Source: Cercis canadensis
Lineage: Eukaryota; Streptophyta; Magnoliopsida; Fabales; Fabaceae
DNA: 64,000 nt
Assembly: GCA_003255065.1 (NCBI GenBank)
Contig: QAOA01004742.1
Coordinates: forward strand, 1,004,153-1,068,152
Direction of reading: 5' to 3'
In this document: positions 18,618-29,868 of the stretch, one piece after another
How the letters are laid out: every line of letters begins with the position of its first letter
How positions within the stretch are numbered: position 1 is the stretch's first letter
The notes under the pieces: generated by a model
What the model saw: only the letters and a program-made list of their open reading frames with translations
What the model was told of the DNA's origin: nothing
The model's database searches: none
Program-made: the position numbers and the translations under genes

Positions 18618-19685
18618 GGTGGTGTTTGGTATGAGTTAAGTTGATTTCTGGGAAAGTAAGTTACCCATGATTGGTGCAAGATTTAAAAAATTATTCCTAG
18701 AAAAGTTAGATACCCGGGCATGAAGACTTGTACACAAAACTTGAAAATTTTATTCCCACCCTCACAGGTGGGTAAGTTATATTCCGGAGGGAATGAGAAA
18801 ATTTTGGTATGTAAATTTACTCAATTACCCCCTGACTTGTACACAGTCGTAAGAATTAGAAAAATATTGACTAGGCATTTTAATTTTGTTCTTCCTCTTT
18901 GCCCAACATTTTCAGACAAACCTATAAGAATTAGAAAAATACTCATAATTCCATAACGAAGGAAAGTGAATCCCAGTAGCAAAATTTCCTTCCTTTATGA
19001 CCAACAAGGAACAAGAGCTGGTCTATTGCTAATTCTGAAAGAGATAACCAACGATGAGTTTGAGGGAGTATCTCACCTCTGGTTCCAATCAACGATGAAG
19101 ACAACAATGGCGACGAGAAGAAGCTCCGGTGAGGTAAGGGATTTAGGGGATTCCTGTCCAATAAAGAAATCAAAGACTAGGAAAAGAGAAATACCGATTC
19201 AAAGCAACATTTTTTAGGAGAAATCGATTCAGACGAGACCCGTACTTTGCTAAAATCGGAACATAAGGTGTGGGGGGCGAAACCTCAACCTTGACGTTGT
19301 GTTCTTGTGCTACGCAGAGATGATACTTCACATCGCTCTGCTAACAGATAATTTCCGCTTTGAACAAGAAGAACAGTGAACAATTGGGTTACTTTCCTTC
19401 TTCCCACTCTCAAGCCTTGAACTATTTTGGACAGTGTCTGGGCAAAGCAGCGAACACTTGAGCCGAGGGTATTTTTGGAAAAATTTATAGCATTCCTAGG
19501 AATATTCTACTTGAACCAAACATGAAAATACAATTTTGTTGGGAATGTATCATAATATTCTCAGAAAAATTAAGTGATACTAAACATAGGAATATTAACT
19601 TTTCCAATAATCTCATTCCTAGGAATTCTATTCCCAGAAAAGTAAAAATTCCCAGGCAACAAGATTCTTTATACCAAACACCACC
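18618..19685. mobile_element. Non-autonomous TIR DNA transposon, 1068 bp
   Basis: Perfect 15-bp terminal inverted repeats: GGTGGTGTTTGGTAT at 18618-18632 and its complement ATACCAAACACCACC at 19671-19685. The direct repeat ATA flanks both ends (18615-18617 and 19686-19688), consistent with a 3-bp target duplication. Sub-terminal sequence also shows imperfect inverted similarity (TTTCTGGGAA on the left, TTCCCAGAAA on the right). The interior shows no transposase. The end sequence and 3-bp duplication suggest PIF/Harbinger-like mobilisation, although the target is ATA rather than the usual TWA. Family assignment is inference. Confidence 0.8.
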
Positions 19686-20541
19686 ATAGACTAAAGTTAA
19701 ACTGTAGATCGCATTTTCCTCCCACTAATTAGCGGCAATTTAAAGCACAACCCCAAAGTATTTATGCTGTTTTGATATACATACTATTTGCTTTTTGTTC
19801 TGATTCTACTGGTAAACCATGGAAAAGAATACCATACCCCATTTGTATCGCCTTTCTGCATGTCCTACAATCAAATATCAGAAGCCATTAAATTAATCAA
19901 AGTTTACCATGACTAGATGTTAATGTTGAGATGACCCCATTTTTATCAAACCACTTGTATAAGTGCTGCAAAGGCAACCATGGCGGCTCCCATGGCCAAA
20001 CGTTTGATTGCAGAGCTTAGTCGGAAAAAAAAGCATATGGTTCAGAGTAGGGACAGTAACCAATTAACCAATAATGCGGGAATCCTATTAATGTTATAAG
20101 CTAGTCCTTTAGCCCATATCAAGGTTTACTTCCGCCAATCCTTAACATCTCTCTTTTTTAGAAACTATTAGCCCCCACCCCTATCTTAATATTCGGGATA
20201 TTTTTATTTATTTTTTACTTGAGATAATTGTTCAAATAACCAAAACTTAGAATAGAGTTGAGGGACAAGTTTAAGGCTAGAGGCAATTCCATTAAACCAA
20301 AGTCTCTCCTCAAATATCCTGAATATTAATATGAATGGATGAGGAAGAATACATAATAATGATTATTTTTTAGCATTCTAAATATTGTTGTATTTTGATC
20401 ATTTTGTACATTGCAACTTAAAGGAAAGTTGCCGCTCACAATATTCAGAAAGGGAGGGTGAAAATTGACAAAAGAATTATGGGAAATAATTAAGAGGACT
20501 TAAGCATGCATAAGAGGGTTTCTATTTGCAAGAGAAATACG
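19686..20541. other. Intergenic, 3' flank of CAS
   Basis: AT-rich DNA between the TIR element and the CAS stop codon. Its right end must include the CAS 3' UTR. I see no exon, RNA gene or repeat here. Confidence 0.6.
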
Positions 20542-23109
20542 TCAGTCAGCCCCAGGAAGTAGTTTCCCACTAGATTGGCTGGTTGTACCAAAACGTCTCG
20601 CTGCCGCAGGGATGACTCTGGATGGTGAGAGCACCTCTGCAAATGAAAAATTATATGAATCTGTTCCTAGTCTACTCTGTATCCACCCTCTGCCTCCAGA
20701 AAACCCATCAGCAACAATCCAACTGTTGTTGAAACCAAGGCTGGTTAAGGTTCTTGCCACTATTTTTGCTGAGTCCGAGTACCTAAAGTTTTCCAAAAAT
20801 AATCATTAATTTACTCATGTAAACACAAGTCCACATAGTGAAAATCATGAAGTCAAGCTAGAATCAATTTTTTATTATAAAACAAGATTGGAAGAAACCT
20901 ACGAGTCCAAGATCACAATCTTGGTGCCTTTGTTAATTTTCTTGAGATATGATATCTTCAAAGCTGCTATTTCAGCTTCCACTTTCTTTACATTTCTGAC
21001 CAGGCCTCTCAGCTTGCTCGGTAACTCTTCCAAACTGAATTAGAGGCAACAAGTTATAGTAAGTGTACACAGACAATAAATTGAAAATAAACATTTTTTT
21101 TTTATAAGATAATGCCTTTTGATGACAGCAAATATGGCACAGAAAACACAAATACTTAAGTTACTTTATTACTTACGGAATGGCAATCATCCTGTTTTTA
21201 ACACTAGAGGGGAGGCGAGGGATACCAGTCTTGTCCTTATCCTTCTCTGACCTAATATCAATCAGAACGTAGTTTTGTGTACATATGAGATCAAGGGTTT
21301 GAGCAGGAGTAAGTTCACCTACAAAGTAACAGAAGCACAAGTTTTAGCCCTAGAAGAAAATTACTGTTTAACGAAAGCTTCCCTATAATGTGTGCTGTGA
21401 TTTATGAAGTCTGAAAATTTACGTTAGTGTCATGTTCAGTGTAATCCTCTCTCTGTTTCCTATTATTTATAGACAGTCAAAACTACCTTTGTAACCACGA
21501 AGATTGAAGGATATCAAAGACCAGATAGGAGGAAGCAAGAGGTATGCAAGAAATAGAGCTCCAGCTGTTCCTGCTATCACAGTAGGATCTGCAGAAGATA
21601 TGGTTTCAACTGTTGATGAAACTATTGGCTTGGCATCTTCAATTACCTTAGTTGTTTGCTGTGCAGCATCTGCTACCGTCTGAGATCAAAGGAAGTATCC
21701 AGTTCATAAGAGACTCAGTTCTTTAAATATCAAGCTCATTACCAAAACGTTGAAAACTGAAATAGAAGCTCCAAAAGCAATTAGCAGCAGTCTCAAGTTA
21801 GTGTAAAGGTTTGGACAATGGGTAAATAAAAATTGTATATCATTCATCGACATTTAATCAGATTCTGAGCAAACAGAGAATCTGACAAATGAAGTTTATG
21901 TTCTTTTGTTCTTTTCCTATGGCCTTAATGAAGTTTATGTTGAAACCCAGCAGAAACCTTAAAACGAATGATCTGCTTGCGCATCCACCAATTTCAATTA
22001 CATGCCAAAGTCAGAGATACGAAAGGGAACATATTCGAAATTTCGAAGCCCCTATTTCATGCATTGGGATTGAAATTAATACTGCAAAAGTCTCTATCCG
22101 GACATAGTTTCACAACACATAAAACAGAAAGGGAAAAAATGAATTAACTTCACCACTATGGCTTGCAACATAGTTATAGAGTAGATATATGGCAAACATT
22201 ATAAGCAATTGACGTATATATAAAGCAAACCTTAGCAGCCGTGAAAACACTCTCAGTATCAACACCAGAGCTTTGAAGTGCTTCTTGGGCCTTTTTGGAC
22301 GCCTCAGAGATGGCTGGGGAAGCTATTTTCAAGGCTTGTTCTCCGGCCTGCCGAACAATAGGTGACGCGGCGTCGATGCCAGGCTTCAAAGCATTCCCAA
22401 TAACATCAAGAACACGCTGGGTGGTATCCAGGAAACTTGAACCCACCTCCTGAACCTGATCGATCGTTTTCTCCACCTATAAAATCTCAGAGAGAATCCA
22501 ATTCTAATTACTGGGTATTTGTTCAAATTGAACGAACTTCTTCCCATCATTTGCTTGCATTGAAAGTGTAGCAAAAAGAAGAATGAAATTCCACAATTCC
22601 AGTTACTGGGTATTTATTCAAAAAATTGAAGAAACTTGCTGGCATTTTGAAAGTGTAAAGCTAATAGAAACGTTACTGAAAAGCTGAAATTTTCTGAAAT
22701 TCCACCAATTTGGAAATGAAAGTACTTTTAACCGCTTTCGAAACCTGAAGATTGCTTAGACTTTCATCAACGTGGCAAGAAATGGGATGCCCATAAAAAT
22801 GCAATTCAACGAATCAATACATGGAGAATTTTACAAATTCTCTTGCAAAAAGTGAAGGAAATTTACTTCAGTAAGAGAAGAGACAATCTGGTCCTTGGCA
22901 ATGCTGAGAGCCTTGGCTTCATGGGGAGGCGCGAAAAGAGCCAAGAGTGAGATGGTGGTTGAGGTTGGTAATGATATACAAGCACGTCTGAGTTGAGGTT
23001 TGCTAAAGGCTTTGGCTTGGACTGCGGGGGATTCCCTTGAAGGAGTTGGAAGAGAAGGTCTAGTAGCTGCTGAAGCTTGGGGAACCATCTCCATTCCCAG
23101 TTTTGCCAC
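20542..23109 (-). CDS. CAS: Chloroplast calcium-sensing receptor CAS, 398 aa
   Basis: Thylakoid membrane protein that in other plants controls stomatal closure, high-light acclimation and cytosolic calcium transients. Exons: 22867-23109, 22231-22476, 21487-21679, 21177-21318, 20903-21034 and 20542-20782; they total 1197 nt in frame. A transit region covers roughly 1-65 (SLPTSTTISLLALFAPP near 47-63). The luminal part is Ala/Ser/Lys rich and helical. One membrane span is at about 197-218 (GTAGALFLAYLLLPPIW), followed by a stromal non-catalytic rhodanese-like domain from about 232 to 350 (LIDIRSEKDKDKTGIPRLP). The C-terminal tail SRLGTDSYNFSFAEVLSPSRVIPAA matches the segment phosphorylated by STN8 in Arabidopsis. 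The start at 23109 gives MAKLGMEMVP; M6 is a possible alternative. A (TC)n tract lies in the leader. Confidence 0.96.
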
Positions 23110-23128
23110 TGCAACCTCTCACAGTCTC

Positions 23129-23130
<2 letters not shown>

Positions 23131-23161
<31 letters not shown>
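23131..23161 (+). repeat. (GA)15 microsatellite in the CAS leader
   Basis: About 15 GA units (TC on the coding strand) lie 22-52 bp above the CAS ATG. CT-rich leaders are common in plant photosynthesis genes and can affect expression, so length variation here could matter. That effect is inference. Confidence 0.85.
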
Positions 23162-23167
<6 letters not shown>

Positions 23168-24772
23168 ACGTATGACTGGCTGATAGATCACAGAGGGAAA
23201 TTATGTTTGATGAGAGATATGTGGCCAAAATCTAGGAACTTTAGGCTGATGACAATCGAAAGCTCATCACCCATTGGCCATGATGTCCACCCATGCAGCA
23301 TCCATGTTCGATTCGGACAAAAATAACAGTCCACGTGGCATCGTCTTAGGAGTCTTTTTGAAAAAATTTCACCTAGGTTCAAAACTTTAAAAGATATTTT
23401 TAAAAAAGTATTAAAAGTACCTAATCTCCAATTAGGTGTCTCATTGTTTAAAATGATTAAAATATATTTTAATAATATATAGTTATTTTATTTGTATATG
23501 TAGTTATCATAAATAAAATATATAATTATTTTATTTAGTATATAATTTTTGTGAATAAAATATATGATTATTTTGTTTAAATATAAATCAAATAATAATA
23601 TAGATATCCACATAATGTTTAAAGGTATTTTGATAATTTCTTATGGTGTGTTAAACACCTAATCAAAAATAAAATTAACCCTAAGAAGTTGGTCAAGTAA
23701 TAAGAATTTAATAAATTCATCCAAATTAGCTATTGTTTGAATCATGAGATTAGTACTTAGAAATTTTTTTTTTGAATGCACTATGCTGATGTGGGATATG
23801 TCTGGAGAGAAACTTAATCTCGGAGTGTGAAAATTTATTCGAGAATACTCTTATCAATTAAAATAAAAAAAAATAAAAAGAATTCTTTAGCACTTTTTTT
23901 CAATACCTCTAAAGTGTAGAACTTATGAATATATATATTTTTTTCTTTTTGGCTTTAATTAGGAGTGATGTATATAGTCTATACACTTCCACAATTGTCA
24001 TGTCCTGAACTTATAATCGGATTCAATTTAACATCTTTTAATTGTAGTAACTTGTTATAGGGTTAAGTTTAGTGTAAGGAACATTATTTTCTTGAGAAGA
24101 ATTCTCATATTCCCTTTTCGTTCTTTTCCTTTTTTCCACTCACTTGAGTCCTACCACATATAGTGACCCGAAATCAAACCAGAAGACTAAAACGTGGGCC
24201 TCATGCCATCTTGGCACTAAGGGCAGACTAGGCAGTGGCCACATGATTCAGTCAGTGGGCTGTTTGCATTCACCACCCCTCTTCTTCTGCTCTTATTTCA
24301 CGAGTTGGATGTGTAAATTGATGTAATGCCGGATGGGGCTCCTCTAACACATGTATTTGCTTATGTTAATAGTTCAATATGAGTATTAAACATTAGAGTA
24401 GTATTGGAATTATTTTTAAAATTTATAAGATTTTTTATTTGAACTTAAAATCGCAGTATAAAAATAAATAAATAGTAAAACATGAATGAGTTTGATAGAT
24501 ATATTTTTTTAACATGAGTATTGAATGGTTGAAAGTAATAACTATGCCTAAACATATAATCATAATTATATATAATTTTGTTACATAAACATTAGCTCTG
24601 AAGGGAGCACGAAAATAACATCAAATATGAAAAGACAGTCCATATATATGATAGCTTAGAATTTGTAAAATAAACACAAAGGAAGTAATTCTTAACAACA
24701 TATATATTTGAGCCCTCTAAAATGTACATAAGATTCCCTTTAGAGAGATTATTTAAGTGCAATTTGGTCACT
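23162..24772. other. Intergenic, AT-rich, CAS upstream side
   Basis: The left 200 bp should contain the CAS promoter. From 23380 the DNA is very AT-rich and includes a possible small inverted-repeat element at 23431-23663. No coding exon is recognised. Confidence 0.55.
23431..23663. mobile_element. Possible small AT-rich inverted-repeat element (MITE-like)
   Basis: A perfect 9-bp inverted repeat, ATTAGGTGT at 23431-23439 and ACACCTAAT at 23655-23663, bounds 233 bp of very AT-rich DNA with repeated TATAATTATTTTAT-like blocks. No clear target duplication was found, so this could be chance in low-complexity sequence. Confidence 0.3.
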
Positions 24773-25096
24773 TTAGAGCATTAAACACTTTAAAATTGTG
24801 TAAACATAACGTAGGTGAGCTTTGAGTTTTTGCAGGCACCTCTTACAACAAATTCCGAACTCATCACTTTTATTGTGGATATGCCCACATTCATCAGCAC
24901 AAATCCCAGAAAAAAGTTTTAACCATGTGTATCTAATTCCAACTCCATTTGTGAGTTCTTTTAGAGACATTGAAGAAGATGAAGAAACAAGAGGATATTC
25001 AGCAGCTTTAACTTGAATTGCCACGAGCAGTAACAAAAAGGTGATCATCATTGTAGCCACTTTTACCCCAAGTTTTCTTTTACCACTTTCTTTCAT
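24773..25096 (-). CDS. Small secreted cysteine-rich peptide, 107 aa, unknown function
   Basis: Single-exon gene. I start it at MKESGKRKLG (25096) because a TATA box at 25176-25182 predicts transcription starting near 25150, at or past an upstream in-frame ATG at 25153 that would add 19 residues. Residues about 12-31 (VATMMITFLLLLVAIQVKAA) form a strong signal peptide with a likely cut after the Ala pair. The mature part is about 75 residues, basic, with six cysteines in the order C-x3-C-x12-CC-x2-C-x16-C, suggesting three disulphide bonds. I do not recognise the family: spacing does not fit classic defensins, thionins, RALF or EPF/EPFL peptides that I know. It could be a signalling or antimicrobial peptide. 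No cysteine is interrupted and no frame break is seen, so it is probably a real gene. Confidence 0.65.
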   Translation of the reverse strand: MKESGKRKLGVKVATMMITFLLLLVAIQVKAAEYPLVSSSSSMSLKELTNGVGIRYTWLKLFSGICADECGHIHNKSDEFGICCKRCLQKLKAHLRYVYTILKCLML

Positions 25097-25175
25097 CAAG
25101 TCCTGCGTTAATTTCTTTTGGTGAAAAATTTGATTTTGAAAGATGTTTTGCATTAGACAAAGGAAATGTTAACCC

Positions 25176-25182
25176 ATTTATA
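25176..25182 (-). promoter_or_regulatory. TATA box of the cysteine-rich peptide gene
   Basis: TATAAAT on the minus strand lies 80 bp above the chosen ATG at 25096. The spacing implies a leader of about 50 nt and argues against use of the upstream in-frame ATG. Confidence 0.6.
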
Positions 25183-28100
25183 GGATCCAAGCCCTTGTCC
25201 TTTGAGCAATCCTAAGCTTGCTCTCTATATATCTTTTCCTTTTTCTAATTGACTTATTATCAGAATTTCTAAAACAAAAGGATTTTTTATTTTAAAATTT
25301 TGATCATTCTCAAACTAAATTATATGGACAAAAAGATTAACTATTTAATTATCTCTCCCCTTGACTCTTAGTGTGTGACATCAAAATTTCTTCTTTCCTA
25401 AGATATAATATTTTATTAGACTTGAATACCTTTTTAAGACTTTTGAAATGTTACAAAAGAATTTTTTGAGTTGAACAACTTTTGGCCCAAAAAAAATATT
25501 TAATAACCTCAATCTCGAATCGATTCTCCACCAAAAACTAATGTCAAAAGAATTTTGAGAGTTTAGTTTCAATATTCATCCTTAATTTTTTTTAAAGAAA
25601 ATAATTTTTATAACCATGATTTCATTACAATACACGTAGGCATAAAAAGACGAGGAGAAAATATATTTGTTGCTTGTATATGCCACAATTTAAACATATT
25701 TTATTAAGACAAATGTTTCCCCACTCTTGCTTCATCAATGCTCAATTTAGGCCGTTTAAAAGGATTAAATTTTAACACTACTCTTTTATTAATATGGGTT
25801 ATGAGGTATCGATACTCTTCTTCAAGTCATTTTATGTTTGATACAATAATATGCTAAAATTTTCATTCAAAACCCAAAAAAAAAGTGTGACATCATTCTT
25901 TGTAGTTTGCATTTTTTTAGAAAGAAGAAATCATAATTACTCTAATTCTCGAATGAGATTAATCTCATACTCAATTGAATAAAGGAAAAATACTCGTAGT
26001 ATAACTAAAAAAACCACAATTAATAGCTTTGGGTTCTTGTAAAAATTCTTAGATATATGTACAATAACCCAAACTTAATGATAGCATATCACACTCCCAC
26101 TCCCACTCTCACCCACCGAAATTAGTTAATTAGCCCAAATTCTAAAATGATAGACATTGAAAAATTCAAAATAATAGGGATTAATCAACTAATCTTGATT
26201 CTTTTTGGCATACATAAATCAACTCATTGTATTTTTCTTTCATTAACTTTTTTGACCAATTTTTTTTTCTTCTCTCGCTCTCTCGATCTCTTAAATATTT
26301 GTTAATTTGAACGACAGAAGAATATGAAAATGTAACATGATGAGTCTGCGCTCCTTGCATTGCAGAGTGGTCCAGAGTCCTGACTACCACATGTGCCAAG
26401 TAGGGGAACCTAGCTTATAGAGGCAATTTCCTTGTAGTTTTATATATGCAATGTTTATTTTCTGCTGGTGATAATCTTACACATAAATATGCCTCTTCCC
26501 CAGATCATTTACAAATGATGAAGACATATAATCCATGATTGAATACAGTTATGTATATCTCAGCGAACTGCTGATGCCACAACCAATGCCAGATTAAGGG
26601 TCTTCTTAGATAAACAGATTATGAACACCAATTTTCCTTCATGAAAGTTTATCCAATGACTATTTTATTTGTGATGCTAATACTTTTCTCACTAAATTTA
26701 TGTAAATACTTAATTTGAAATTAGTATGAATTGCAATAAAGATCATATCTATCTGTAGGTTTTGAAGCATGCGAGTAGAGGTTATAAAAAAGCAAACTGC
26801 ACACAAAATGATAAAACCAGATCAGTTTAATGTTACCCCAGTTTTGACTGCATCATATCAGTTTCTCTTGCATTTATTGCCTTTGCTTTTAAGTTTACTA
26901 ACGCTATGCTGAGCTTAGTGTCCCCAAATATATTCCAAGATTTGCATAGGAAAATGTTCATACTCAAAAATGCATATGTTATAAAAAATAATAGAGTTTC
27001 AGGGATCATAATCAATCCGTGCAGCTCTCATGGCCAATAAAATTCGTAGAGTTCTAAAAACACACTACTCCACTACAATGTTTATACTGTTTGATATAAA
27101 ATCATTCATGAGCATTCACTTAATAGCTTAAACTTTTGAATTAAATCAATTCTTAATATAGTATAAGAGCCTCTTTGACATGGTATCAGGGTTTTCGCGT
27201 GCAGAAACATGTTAGATATAAAATTATTTTTAAGCCTTTATCTAACAACTTAAACTTTTGGATAGAATTAATTATTGACATATACATCTGTCTTTAAGTC
27301 AAATTTGACTTGTGTTTGATAATTCGTCTAGTAGTTTAGATCATAGCTATAAAGAAAGGAACAACAAAACGTGAAACAGGTTAGCTAACAACTTGAGCTT
27401 TGGATTGAGGCTTATGACCAACCTAATTATTATTGTCCGGATTGGCATCCTTTCTGGCGTCTATATAAAACAGGTTTTTTCTTTATCATCTTTGTTTATC
27501 TGCGATTAAGCCTTTATTAAGTATACCTCATTCAAGGTTCAGCATGCTCTCTCTTCATAATATGCCAGTAACTGTATTTGTCACAGAATTCTCGTCAGCT
27601 TTTTAACCAATGACATTGAATAACTTAGTTTCTTGTTTGAAGAAATAACATTGATGGTGGGAATATTTCTAGCCTGAAAGTTTGTAGATAGATGTGACAT
27701 GCATGTCGTCTACTGCACTAATATGTTTAGTAAATCTGATAATTGTGCTTGTTAGTAACAAAACACTACCCTTAAGAATTTAAATGTGCAGCGTGACAAA
27801 ACGTTTAAGGAAAGTGTAAACAAAAGTTAACTGGTACAAAAGGAAAGATATATGATTTATATAAGAATTTGCAGTGCACCAGAATTGTATGACTATTTTT
27901 AATAATTAAGACGAAAAGAGCACATTGAGGAGCTAAAAAGGACAAAAAATTAAGACAGCCATTATGTGACAAATGTCCAAGATTAGTTTTTTAATTTGAA
28001 GATAGAGTTAAAAGAAACATGTGGGTTCTGTTTGCGTTCGAGCTTTTGAGGTGTGAATTTTGTTTGTTGGCTGTTGGAATTTTGCTTCTAGGGGTACTAA

Positions 28101-29055
28101 TTAGCAAAGCAGTGGATATTCAAATATTTTAATTAGAATGATATGCAGCTTATGTAAGCTCATTCCTTTGGACTTTTCCTTCTAATTCTTGAACCTAACT
28201 CCATGAGAGATTATCACCTTATACCAGGGGTGAAAGTACCATCTTGCCCTGCTTTTTTCGCATGCATGTACATTGCTGTGGATTTCATTTATGGAGTTCC
28301 TTCCACAATGCATTAATACATTATTGAGTGTGACAGAGTGTATTCTAGCGAGTGTGTGTGGGGTAGAGATAGATTTTTCTTCTTTGCAGATAGGAAACTC
28401 TGTCTGGCTCTCAACCTCCGAACTTTGCTGTTGGGATTTGTCTCAAAAATCTAAGATTTCTTCATTGGAAGACTTTCCTATGAATTAGATTAACAGTGAA
28501 TCACTTTTATATTCTTGTTCTACCTATTGCTGTTATTCTATATCTTGTTATTGTTATTTGCATTTTGCACTTCCACTGCCCAAAGTTTTCATTCCTTATT
28601 GTTAGATTGCAAAGAGAATGATATAAAAAGTGTTTCGTACACTAAATTGAAACCATAAACCAGTAACAATGAATCAATCACTCATCTTTATTCAGAAGCA
28701 AATTGGCATTGTCAAGATAAAGCAACTTTGGGAAATGAAGTTGCAATATGTTGGTGAACAGTACCATATATTTAGTTATAACATAAAAATTCCAATTTAA
28801 TCCACATTCTGCTTCCAATATAGTGATTAAATTTCCAACTTTTTGTCTCGTCTAATGGTTATCTTCCATTAGAAGGCTTTGATCCACATACTCGCAGACC
28901 CTCTTTGAACCTGATTATTATACATACCTTCATCCATTTTGCTCCCAAAAAAAATTAAGATGTTAAAATCCAATATGAAAGAAAGGCCTTTTTGGAAATT
29001 TTCTTCCTGATAAGATTCTATACTTCTCTGGCTTTTACTGATTTTTAAACTTCTC
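25183..29055. other. Long AT-rich intergenic region
   Basis: About 3.9 kb with no exon I can support. Two diverged direct repeats of a segment containing TTAAACTTTTG are at about 27088-27165 and 27208-27290. Between them lies TGGTATCAGGG, which resembles the tRNA-Met primer-binding site of plant retrotransposons (TGGTATCAGAG), so this may be an eroded retroelement remnant. The right end is the ERF promoter. Confidence 0.45.
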
Positions 29056-29064
29056 TATATAAAA
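29056..29064 (+). promoter_or_regulatory. TATA box of the ERF gene
   Basis: TATATAAAA lies 145-153 bp above the ERF ATG, predicting a start near 29090 and a leader of about 120 nt. Confidence 0.6.
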
Positions 29065-29208
29065 TAATAACCTTTGAAGAAGGAAACAAACCCAAATCTG
29101 ACAAGCAAGATGCTATTACCTCATCATCAATCTCATTGTTACATCAAAAGTTTTATAAGTAATAAACTCCTCTAATCTAAGCTAAATCAACCCTTTTCTC
29201 CTACTCTC

Positions 29209-29868
29209 ATGGAAAACCTAGAGACCTCAGAATCCCCATTCCACTCTCAAAACTCATACAAAAATCACTCTTTAATGCCTCTTGAAGCAGATAAATCCTA
29301 TGAGAAAAAAGATTGGAAGACTATGAAATTTGAAAAAAGAGAAAATAGTAATGGGAGAAAGTTCCTTGGGGTGAGACAAAGGCCTTCAGGAAGATGGGTT
29401 GCTGAGATCAAGGACTCCACACAGAAGCTGAGGCTGTGGTTAGGAACTTTTGACAGAGCAGAAGAGGCTGCTCTGGCTTATGATTGTGCTGCAAGGCTTC
29501 TGAGAGGTAGAAATGCCAAAACAAACTTTCCAAGCAGTGGAATTGACAACCCCCATGAGGAAAATTGCAGTTTTTTGGGAAAGAATCCTAGAGCTTATCA
29601 ACTTCTTAAGCGTGCAGTCATGAAGAACCATGCACTATCTGCATCTGTTTATTCCACAACCACGCCATGGGAAAGCCAGATCATGAGTGATGAATTCGAC
29701 ACGCTTGTTGAAGAAACTATAGTTTGTTCTTCTAGCTCTGAGGAAGCAGGGTCAGGGTGCAGTGGACTTTCATTTGGTAGTTCTAAGGTTTATTCTTCTG
29801 TTGTTGTAGCTCCTTCTTTCAGTTCTTCCCTGTGTAAAACAGGAGATGATCATGGAGAAACCCTTTAA
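29209..29868 (+). CDS. AP2/ERF-domain transcription factor, 219 aa
   Basis: Nuclear DNA-binding protein, intronless like most ERF genes. A single AP2 domain spans about 52-108, from [18 protein letters not shown] to [12 protein letters not shown]. In the second and third strands the residue equivalent to ERF position 14 is Val (DREB-like) while position 19 is Asp (ERF-like). This mixed signature, with the sequence [10 protein letters not shown], is shared with the RAP2.11 and legume ERN1 type, so I place it near that group rather than with CBF/DREB or classical ERF1. A conserved-looking block [17 protein letters not shown] (about 124-140) follows the domain. The C-terminal third is Ser and acidic rich, suitable for activation, and no EAR repression motif (LxLxL or DLNxxP) is visible. 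The exact orthologue is not identified. Confidence 0.92.
   Translation: MENLETSESPFHSQNSYKNHSLMPLEADKSYEKKDWKTMKFEKRENSNGRKFLGVRQRPSGRWVAEIKDSTQKLRLWLGTFDRAEEAALAYDCAARLLRGRNAKTNFPSSGIDNPHEENCSFLGKNPRAYQLLKRAVMKNHALSASVYSTTTPWESQIMSDEFDTLVEETIVCSSSSEEAGSGCSGLSFGSSKVYSSVVVAPSFSSSLCKTGDDHGETL

Noticed and set aside
18966..19217. 83-codon open frame inside the TIR transposon, a possible transposase or captured gene
   Set aside because: No transposase motif or family resemblance, and it is no longer than chance allows.
25097..25153. Upstream ATG adding 19 residues to the cysteine-rich peptide
   Set aside because: It coincides with the expected transcription start and would bury the signal peptide behind a polar stretch.
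28273..28488. 71-codon open frame in the region before the ERF gene
   Set aside because: No family resemblance, promoter or splice context supports it.
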